A DNA stretch of 64,000 bases from Hondaea fermentalgiana (Eukaryota > Sar > Bigyra > Thraustochytrida > Thraustochytriidae). How positions within the stretch are numbered: position 1 is the stretch's first letter; every line of letters starts with the position of its first letter. Below, piece after piece: positions 57,501 to 64,000 of the stretch. A program made the translations under genes and the position numbers. The DNA is taken from assembly GCA_014084085.1 (NCBI GenBank), contig NPFB01000149.1, positions 35,913-99,912 on the forward strand, given 5' to 3'. The notes under the pieces were generated by a model, which made no database searches, was not told the DNA's origin, and saw only the letters and a list, made by a program, of their open reading frames with translations.

Positions 57501-58264
57501 ATTGGGCCTAGGCCAGAGAGCGCGCGTGTGGACGCTTGTATGCGCACGCGCGCGCACGCGACCGAGAGGAGAAGGAGTTGACTCTGCGGCAGTCCAGACG
57601 TGGCCACCCGCGCCACGTCCAGTCCGCACTGAGCTGGCAAGCACGAGAACTGCGCGCAGAGAGCCAAGAAGTAATCCGAGGCCTCCTCGGCCCGGCCATG
57701 CCAGAGGACTGCACACAATGTGTTAGTAGTCGTGACTCTAGGCTAGCCTCTGGTAGGCTAACCTAGGCTAGGCTATGATAAGGAGGAGGGAGACCCAACG
57801 GATATAAAGAGGGCTATTTAAAGGTCTAACGTCTTTGGCCGAGTGAGTGAGCTGGATGTCGTGACAAAGACGGCGGAGGACACTCACCACCTCGACACAC
57901 GGTTGTTGAGGACTACGGACCGATGAATCTTAAATCGTCAACACTTTTTGACGGAATGCTGATGCGCGGAACGTAGTTCAAGGAGAGACAAAACCTTTTT
58001 GACCTTGTTGAGCGGATCTTCCCTTGAGCTCTCGCGGACTTCTTTTTAGCTCCCGCGCTTCTCTCGGCCCCTTTTGACCAAAAAGTTTGGCCTGCGGTCT
58101 TTTGCGAATAAGATTGCCCGATACGGCAGTACAAAGTTCGCTGCTGACCGCCTATTTTCTTGAAAAGGGAAAGGGGGAAAATTACGAAGAAAAAGAGGAA
58201 AGTGAAAAGAAAAAGATTGCTATATGTGCAGAGAGCAGGCAGGCGTTCTTGAAGATAGAGTCAA
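57501..58264. promoter_or_regulatory. Region between the IQ protein and Rpn8 genes (both minus)
   Basis: About 760 bp. GCACGCGCGC repeats at 57539-57562 lie upstream of the IQ-protein start. A cluster of AGGCTAGCCT/TAGGCTA words with dyad symmetry lies at 57732-57776. The rest holds the Rpn8 3' flank, with A/G-rich DNA at 58165-58220. No gene recognised. Confidence 0.5.
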
Positions 58265-59185
58265 TCAGGCCTTGGAGGCAGAGGCGGCCTTGTCTGCGTG
58301 TTCCTTTGCGGTTTGTGATGACTTTTTGTTCTCGTAGTCCTTGTACTTTAGTTTGTTGTTGAGAAGGTTGTGCAGCGCAATGATGGAGCGAATGAGCGCC
58401 GACAGGTAAACGACAAGATGCATGTCGTTGATCTTGACAAAGTAGGACTTGACGAGCGCCTCAATGTTAAGGTTGGGCAGCAGGTTGAAAATGTCCTGCA
58501 TGTTGTAGACAACCTGGTTGTTGACGGGAAGATCGCCCTTGACAACGGCGTCCATGTAGGCGTGCATCTCCTCGAGGCGAGACTTGAGTCCACGCAGACC
58601 CTCCATCTTGTGCGCAACGCGTGAGGCAAGCGTGCTGACGGTGGGGTCGTTGATGTCGCGCAAGAGGTGCTCGACACCAACCTCCTCGGCCTCGTACGCC
58701 TCAATGAGCGAGTCAATGTGCTTAAAGGTGCGCACCGTCTCCTTTTTGTCATTTACCTCCTCCATGGAGTAGTACGCCTGCGTGGGCACGCCCTGGACCT
58801 CTGGTCGGATGTCGACAATGACCAGGACCGGGTTCGAGCAATAGCGGCGAAAGAGGACGTCGAGCTGGAGATCGTTTTGGCGGATCTTCGGGCCGGTCGA
58901 GTAAAAGCCCACGATGCGCTCCGAGGCGTTGACCTTGCGGAACATGGCAAACATGTTTTCGAGAAAGCTATGGTCCAGGTACCAGATGGTGGGGTCCTTC
59001 ATGTCCTCCTCGAAGGGTACGGCAAAGGAGTTCGAAATGTCAACGCGTCCCTTGTGCGTGGACCCGAGGAGAACACCCACAACGCGCTTCTTGGTGTCGC
59101 GTGCGACACGGTTGTAGTGGTCCACCACGCTCAGAAGAACGAGCGGGTGCACCACGGCGCACTCGGGCTCCAGTGGCGTCGGCAT
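58265..59185 (-). CDS. PSMD7: 26S proteasome regulatory subunit Rpn8 (PSMD7)
   Basis: Lid subunit that pairs with the deubiquitinase Rpn11 in the 19S particle. 306 residues from the ATG at 59185 (MPTPLEPECAVVHPLVLLS). The open frame 18 codons longer starts with TTG. The MPN domain occupies about 8-145: VVHPLVLLSVVDHYNRV, GVLLGS, FAVPFEED, IVGFYSTGPKI. The JAMM metal-binding motif is absent, as expected for Rpn8, an inactive partner. VPTQAYYSMEEV and the C-terminal helical bundle (HMEGLRGLKSRLEEM-like, YLSALIRSIIALHNL) match well. It ends with a short Lys/Ala-rich tail. Confidence 0.96.
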   Translation of the reverse strand: MPTPLEPECAVVHPLVLLSVVDHYNRVARDTKKRVVGVLLGSTHKGRVDISNSFAVPFEEDMKDPTIWYLDHSFLENMFAMFRKVNASERIVGFYSTGPKIRQNDLQLDVLFRRYCSNPVLVIVDIRPEVQGVPTQAYYSMEEVNDKKETVRTFKHIDSLIEAYEAEEVGVEHLLRDINDPTVSTLASRVAHKMEGLRGLKSRLEEMHAYMDAVVKGDLPVNNQVVYNMQDIFNLLPNLNIEALVKSYFVKINDMHLVVYLSALIRSIIALHNLLNNKLKYKDYENKKSSQTAKEHADKAASASKA

Positions 59186-60283
59186 GGTGCCTGGGTTGCT
59201 AGCTGCGCGCTTCGCGGCGTCTGGCGGGTCGATGTCCAAAGCAACGGGCGCAACACGCGATCGGAGCTTGGCTCCGGCGTGCCTAGCGCGCTAAACGCGA
59301 GCGAGGCCGAGCGGCTCGACCCGCTCTCGTCCTTGACGTGTCTGGCCGCGGACGATCCGTACCGCGTCGTGCGTCGAGGCGTACGAAGGGTCGCGCGACA
59401 AGCGAAGCTGCCTTGCGGCAAGCGGGAAGCGAGCTGCGAAGCTTCGCCTCAAAGAGGTCTATTCGCGCCTCGTTGGGCCACTTTAAAGGTAGAAAGAAAA
59501 TAATCTGGACTTCGCCGATTCACGAGGCCGTCCGTTCCAGCGGCCGTGTTTAATGGGCGCCGCGAAAGACCTTGCATGTATAGCATGCGGATGGTGGTGG
59601 CGAAGAAGCACGGCATTAGACAAGTTATATTCGTTGAATGGGGTCACTTTACCGTCAATCGTCTTGATGCCCGCCTCTCCGTCACTCAGGTACCGTGCAG
59701 AAAGGGGCTCAGCCGACTGTCAAGTTCAACTATGTAGCGCCGAGAGAGAAAGTGATCTTCGAACGAAGAAAATTATTAAGCGATTCTGCTAGTTTACGAA
59801 GTCCTTCGCGCCGCCTCGAAAGGAGTTTTTACTTCATTTTCATATTTCAAGAAGTGAACAAGAACACGACGATTTTTGAGCTAAATTCAACAAGAAGAGC
59901 AGAACTAGTCGCCTAAGCGAATGAAAATTGAGATAAAAAGTCAAAGAGAGAGAGAGAGCGAGCTTACGTGTTGCGATGTCAAAACTCGGCACCCCCCCTC
60001 CCCCCCCCCCCAAAAAAAGGACCGTTTTGAGACGGTTCACGAACGGTTTGTCAACCGAAAAGCGCATTCGTCGTGTCTCCGTTTGCATCATCGCCGCATA
60101 CACTTCTTTCTTCTTTTGCACACGCGAACGGCGACGGGAAACGCAGCGTAGTCGACCATACCGCGCGCGCGAAAAGGTTCATCGTTGGCACCCCTCGCGG
60201 CACTAGGCGAACCTTTAACAGAGGTACCTCGAACGAAAGCAGTGCGCGCACGTGCGCGCGTGCGAGCGTGCAAGCGCAGCCCC
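59186..60283. promoter_or_regulatory. Divergent region between Rpn8 (-) and the sulfotransferase (+)
   Basis: About 1.1 kb. The Rpn8-proximal part is GC-rich, and the middle (59560-59960) is AT-richer with no recognised gene. A GAGA stretch lies at 59946-59960, a C-run followed by A-run at 59989-60017, and GTGCGCGC-type repeats at 60240-60272 just before the sulfotransferase ATG. Confidence 0.5.
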
Positions 60284-61477
60284 ATGTCGGCAGGAGCGCA
60301 TAAACGACGGGCCAAGGGCAGCGTCAAGACAGGCGCAAACGACAGGAAAGATGATTTGAAGCAAGCGGCAACGACGAGTGTAAAGCCCGATAAAGAAGCT
60401 CCCAAGTCAGCCATGGAGGAAACGAAAGTTTTCCTCCGCAATGTTTTGATCATCTGCGTTGTGATTGTCGGACCGTATGCGCTCTTCCGCGGGTACATGT
60501 GGTCGATGCTCTCATCAGGATGGTTCAGGCCCGTGGTCGAGCTCGAAGACCCTCGCCAAGTGCTTGTGGTAGGAACGCAGAGTTCCGGTACGACGGCCAC
60601 GGCACAAAGTCTGAATGAGCTCGGTATTGAGGTCTCTCACGAATCTGTCGACGCCCAGGACGACTTTGCTCGCGACGGCACGGTGGGGTGGGCCCAGGGC
60701 ATTCGATACCTGGCAAACGAGGAAACGCGCGCATCTAGACTCGACCTTGACACACTCTGCGAGAAGCCGCTGCTGCGCATTATGCATTCGACGCAATTCG
60801 AACAATCGTCGCAGTGTTCGTACCGGGTTGAATGGGATCGATGCTGGCAGCACGAATGCCACTCGGTGTTTTCGCGCAACTTTGGGTGTCATCCGCACTG
60901 TACACGGCCGCCGTATTTTGGCCGTGTTCTCTTGCAGGTGCGCGATCCCTTGCGAACAGTCGCTTCGCTGGTTGTCAAGTATTGCGAGAACGCGAACGCT
61001 GGTTCGCTCCCGCATCCTCTCAAGATGGCTACCTTGGAGGGACTGTTTGCCGACATTCCGTGGCGAGAGATGAAGGGTGGCTGCAAAGAGGTCTTTGGCC
61101 ACTATTACGTTGCGTACAATCAGCGAGTCATGGACGCCTTTGTAGATGATACCGAGGGAGTGTTTGCCTGGTTCCGCGTTGAGGACACGGACCCTTGCGC
61201 TCTGGCCAGATTAGCTGGCGTGCTCGAACCAATTCCTGGGAGTCGTGACGTGACCTATGGGCCAACACGGGCACGTGCGCTCAAGGCGTGCGCCGGAAAG
61301 GAAACGTCTGCAGTAACCGAAAAGCCGAGCGGGGAGCTCAAGGCTCACGGAAGCGTGAATCGGGGTAATACCGGCAAGCTGCGCCTCGCGTGGTCGGATT
61401 TTGACGATTTACCAGAACTCAAGGGGCGTCTGCAGGAGCTTGCGCGTCGATTTGGCTATCCGGATGGCGAGTCATGA
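60284..61477 (+). CDS. Type II membrane sulfotransferase-like protein
   Basis: 397 residues from the ATG at 60284 (MSAGAHKRRAKG). The upstream open frame begins with TTG. A basic cytoplasmic tail, one signal-anchor helix at about 50-72, and a lumenal domain give the usual Golgi sulfotransferase or glycosyltransferase topology. The PAPS-binding 5' phosphate loop is probably VVGTQSSGTT at about 95-104, and a second motif is LLQVRDPLRTVASL near 240-253, with Arg and Ser in the expected 3' phosphate positions. Several Cys (CSYRVEWDRCWQHEC, FGCHPHC) probably form disulfides. Acceptor unknown, possibly a sulfated wall or matrix polysaccharide. The last codons and the stop are duplicated downstream. 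Confidence 0.75.
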   Translation: MSAGAHKRRAKGSVKTGANDRKDDLKQAATTSVKPDKEAPKSAMEETKVFLRNVLIICVVIVGPYALFRGYMWSMLSSGWFRPVVELEDPRQVLVVGTQSSGTTATAQSLNELGIEVSHESVDAQDDFARDGTVGWAQGIRYLANEETRASRLDLDTLCEKPLLRIMHSTQFEQSSQCSYRVEWDRCWQHECHSVFSRNFGCHPHCTRPPYFGRVLLQVRDPLRTVASLVVKYCENANAGSLPHPLKMATLEGLFADIPWREMKGGCKEVFGHYYVAYNQRVMDAFVDDTEGVFAWFRVEDTDPCALARLAGVLEPIPGSRDVTYGPTRARALKACAGKETSAVTEKPSGELKAHGSVNRGNTGKLRLAWSDFDDLPELKGRLQELARRFGYPDGES

Positions 61478-61670
61478 GGGCCGCACTACTCCATGGTCGA
61501 ATGAAAAGTGATGTTCGCTTCAGGAGCTTGCGCGTCGATTTGGTTATCCGAATGGCGCGTCATGAGGGCTGGACTGTTCCATGGTCGAATTTCGCGATCT
61601 CTTCTGCAGGAGCTTGCGCGTCGATTTGGCGATCCGAATGTCGTGTCATGAGGGCTACTAGATTGTTCAT
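61433..61670. repeat. ~87-bp tandem repeat, three copies, beginning inside the sulfotransferase 3' end
   Basis: Copies start at 61433, 61521 and 61607 (periods 88 and 86), each opening CAGGAGCTTGCGCGTCGATT and containing GATCCG/ATCCGAATG and GTCATGAGGGC. Copy 1 includes the last 14 codons and the TGA stop of the sulfotransferase. Copies 2 and 3 lie wholly beyond the stop. Copy 3 decays after about 55-60 bp. Confidence 0.85.
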
Positions 61671-62007
61671 GAGGTTCCCCAGAGAGAGCAAAGACAAACC
61701 CAAAGAAAAGATCAAATCGGGAAAAATCTAAAATAGGTTAAAAATGCTTGGCATATGTACATCATTGCTTGGTTGGAAGGAGCGGCAGGGGCGCCCTTGC
61801 TGGGCGCAGCACAGAGCTGGCCAGGATCTGTAACTCCAGCCAAGCGCCCCTCCGTTGTTCCTTTTCGAAAGAAAAAGTGAAACGAATTTTGATAAACATG
61901 GGAAAATGCGGATTTCCATAAATAATCTGAACTGTAGGCTAGGACAAGTCAAGTCAAGTCGAGTCGGGTCGAAGGATGACGTGAAGATGACGCGCATACA
62001 AAGCGGG
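61478..62007. other. Convergent 3' region between sulfotransferase and HMG-CoA lyase
   Basis: About 530 bp. The left part holds the 87-bp repeats, and an AAGTC/GAGTC pentamer run lies at 61944-61968 (GTCAAGTCAAGTCGAGTCG). No gene recognised. Confidence 0.55.
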
Positions 62008-63072
62008 TCACGGTGCCACGAGGGGAGCAAACTGGCCCTTGGTGAGCATGGCGCGACCCGCGCGAGCATGGTTTGCGCGACCCAAATATTGAGAAATGTA
62101 GTCGCCGACCTCTGCGAGCTGCTCCAGGTCAATGCCGGTGCTAATACCGAGGCCATGCAGCATGTAAACAACATCTTCGGTCGCGACGTTGCCCGTGGCG
62201 CCCTTGGCAAAAGGACAGCCGCCAAGACCACCGACGGAGCTATCGACAACGCTGATACCATTTTGAAGCGCAACGAAAATATTTGCGAGTGCCTGGCCGT
62301 AAGTGTCATGAAAGTGAACGGCAACCTTTTCGCGAGGCACGTGCTTGAGCACCTCGGTAAGAAGCACCTGCGTGGAGCCGGCGGTACCAATACCAATGGT
62401 GTCACCGAGACTGACCTCGTAGCATCCGAGGTCGATGAGACGCTCGCAGACCTCGACGACCTTTGCGGGCGCAATATATCCTTCGTAAGGGCAGCCGAGC
62501 ACGCACGAGACATAGCCACGAACGCGAATGCCCTGGCGCTGGGCCTCCTCGCAGACGGGCTTGAAGCGGTCGAGCGACTTTTCAATCGTGCAGTTGAGAT
62601 TCTTCTTGGAGAAAGCCTCGGAGGCGGCGGCGAAGACGGCTACTTCTTCAGCCTTGGATTCGAGGGCGCCGAGGAAACCCTTCATGTTTGGCGTGAGGAC
62701 CGGGTAGCTGACGCCTTCTTGGCGCGAGATGCGCTCCATGACCTGGCGATGGTCGCCCATTTGCGGGACATAGTCCGGGGACACAAAGCTGGTTGCCTCG
62801 ACGGTTTGGAGTCCCGTTCTGGAGAGGCGGTCGATGAATTCTACCTTGACGTCGGTGGGGATGATGGTTTTTTCGTTTTGCAGGCCGTCCCGGGGCCCGA
62901 CCTCGACGATGCGGACGTGTTCAGGAAAGCCGGCCGACGAGAACGCGCGAGCGGCGGCGCCCGCGAGTCTTCGTCCCTCTCGTGGTCTCTTGGCTGCGGC
63001 GCCGAGGCCCGCGAGCCTCTGCGCCGCGCGCGCATTCCGCGTCGTCGTCGCCGCCGCCGCCGCCGCGAGCAT
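62008..63072 (-). CDS. HMGCL: Hydroxymethylglutaryl-CoA lyase, mitochondrial
   Basis: Cleaves HMG-CoA to acetoacetate and acetyl-CoA, the last step of leucine breakdown. 354 residues from the ATG at 63072. The first ~45 residues are Ala/Arg-rich with no acidic residue in the first 31, a good mitochondrial presequence. The TIM-barrel enzyme follows: VRIVEVGPRDGLQNE at about 53-67 with catalytic Arg61 and Asp62, SFVSPDYVPQM, SCVLGCPYEG, VSLGDTIGIG, the metal-binding HFHDTYGQALAN, and GLGGCPFAKGATGNVATED containing the active-site Cys loop. The open frame continues upstream to 63336 through repeat-rich leader and is not used. Confidence 0.95.
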   Translation of the reverse strand: MLAAAAAATTTRNARAAQRLAGLGAAAKRPREGRRLAGAAARAFSSAGFPEHVRIVEVGPRDGLQNEKTIIPTDVKVEFIDRLSRTGLQTVEATSFVSPDYVPQMGDHRQVMERISRQEGVSYPVLTPNMKGFLGALESKAEEVAVFAAASEAFSKKNLNCTIEKSLDRFKPVCEEAQRQGIRVRGYVSCVLGCPYEGYIAPAKVVEVCERLIDLGCYEVSLGDTIGIGTAGSTQVLLTEVLKHVPREKVAVHFHDTYGQALANIFVALQNGISVVDSSVGGLGGCPFAKGATGNVATEDVVYMLHGLGISTGIDLEQLAEVGDYISQYLGRANHARAGRAMLTKGQFAPLVAP

Positions 63073-64000
63073 CCTTTCTTCTTGCTCGCGCGTGCGTTTG
63101 TGCCTTGGCCTTCTTCGCTTTGCTTCGCAGCCGGTCCAGACCGCGCGCGTGTCTGTTGGCGCCTTTTGCCGCTGCTCTCCGGCGGCTGCGGCGGGCGGGC
63201 TTCGGCGTCCCCTCGCCTCCCTCGCTCCCTCGCGCGCGGGCGCTGCCGGCGGACGTTCGCTCGCTCGCTCGCTCGCTCGCTCTGCGTGCGGGACTGCAGG
63301 CTGCCTGCTGCTGCGCGCGATTGAGAATTGGATCATTCTTCTTTCTTTCTTTCCTTCTGCTCCCTTTTTCTCTCACCAGGGTCGTAAAAAGTAAACGTGG
63401 ACCGGAGAGCAATCCGCAAGAGGAGACTGACAGGAGGTGGGCGACACCGGCGGAACCGCCTTAACGGCGCCCCGCGGCGAGCAGGGGCCGCGGCGGCGGC
63501 GAGAGGGGGCCCGGCCGGGAGGACCAGGGGCGGCCCGCCTTAACCTGTCCGGCCAGGGCCAAGATCAGAGGGATGGACCGCGCTCGCCTCCCCTGCCTGG
63601 CTGGCTGGTCTCGCGTGTGCACCCTCTGCTCTGTCCGCACAACAGCAGCAGCAGCAGCTGGCAGCTGGCCGCGAGCGCGTCTGGGAGCGGGGGCCGGCGC
63701 CGCGCCGCGCGCAAGAGTCCGCGCGCGCGGCCCGAGGCGGCGGTCTCCATCGCGCTGCCGGCGCCGGCTCCGGTCCCTCCCGCGGCGAGGAGGCGGTGCG
63801 CCTGCCTGCCTGCCCGCCTGCCTGCCTGCCTGCATGCACGCGGCGAGCCCTGCCTGCGCGCGGCGGGCGATAAGGCGATGCGGTGCGTGCAAGCGGGGGA
63901 ACTTCGCAGGGAGGGAGGAAGGCAGTGCGGCGGCTCGGCGGCAGAGGCGGAACGGAGCGAGGCCCGAGCACCCGAGGCGCGCGGGCGCGGCAGGGCGGCA
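63073..64000. promoter_or_regulatory. Upstream region of HMG-CoA lyase to the window end
   Basis: About 930 bp of very GC-rich DNA. A GCTC array of six copies lies at 63257-63281, T/C-rich DNA at 63338-63375, CAGCAG triplets at 63642-63657, and CCTG/GCCTG repeats at 63800-63835. It contains the lyase promoter. The open frames to the right edge are Arg/Ala/Pro-rich and unsupported. Confidence 0.5.

Noticed and set aside
57798..57828. TATA-like words (GGATATAAAG, CTATTTAAAGG) on the plus strand
   Set aside because: No plus-strand gene starts downstream; both flanking genes are on the minus strand.
61855..63324. Plus-strand frame of 489 codons opposite HMG-CoA lyase
   Set aside because: Antisense shadow; the lyase on the minus strand has all catalytic motifs.

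Overview
This window reads as nuclear DNA from a GC-rich, intron-poor, gene-dense protist. Nearly every recognisable protein is one uninterrupted reading frame. Genes alternate strands with no operon or polycistron pattern. There are two nuclear-type tRNA-Arg genes and a clearly eukaryotic gene set: heat-shock factor, AP2/ERF factor, GCN2, the 26S lid/base subunit Rpn8, dynactin p62, the ciliary protein CFAP57, CLEC16A and a DHHC acyltransferase. CFAP57 implies a flagellated stage. An AP2 factor beside HSF, a membrane sulfotransferase and intronless genes would suit a thraustochytrid (labyrinthulomycete stramenopile). That placement is inference from gene content and is not proven by the sequence. 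Two runs of 100 N (27059-27158 and 43511-43610) show this is a scaffold.

Layout. 1-5 kb: HSF (-) with degenerate 3' repeats and a long divergent promoter region. 5-12 kb: a secreted choice-of-anchor-I protein (+), then two adjacent single-pass membrane proteins on the minus strand, one kelch-like with a poly-Lys tail and one vWA with a poly-Asp tail. 12-16 kb: tRNA-Arg(CCG), a thioredoxin-fold protein without its cysteines, a small basic nuclear-type protein, and a secreted Mn-type superoxide dismutase. 16-27 kb: CFAP57, an unassigned helical protein, and dynactin p62 followed by a 120-bp minisatellite. 27-36 kb: a TPR protein cut by an assembly gap, CLEC16A and an AP2 factor. 35.6-42.4 kb: almost 7 kb with no supportable gene, dense in short tandem repeats. 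42-52 kb: DHHC acyltransferase, a methyltransferase, GCN2, tRNA-Arg(UCU) and methylmalonate-semialdehyde dehydrogenase. 52-64 kb: a Gln/His-rich protein, an IQ coiled-coil protein, Rpn8, a sulfotransferase and HMG-CoA lyase.

Shared themes are stress response (HSF, GCN2, SOD, proteasome), microtubule transport and cilia (dynactin, CFAP57, IQ protein), and branched-chain amino-acid catabolism (MMSDH for valine, HMG-CoA lyase for leucine). Two architectural habits recur. Tetra- and pentanucleotide repeats sit just upstream of most start codons. Minisatellite-like tandem copies of 74-120 bp sit at or just past several stop codons. No mobile element, CRISPR array or clear virus-derived gene was seen. 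For minus-strand genes and several others I moved the start to the first ATG that fits the family, because the longest open frame often begins at a non-ATG codon or in low-complexity 5' sequence.
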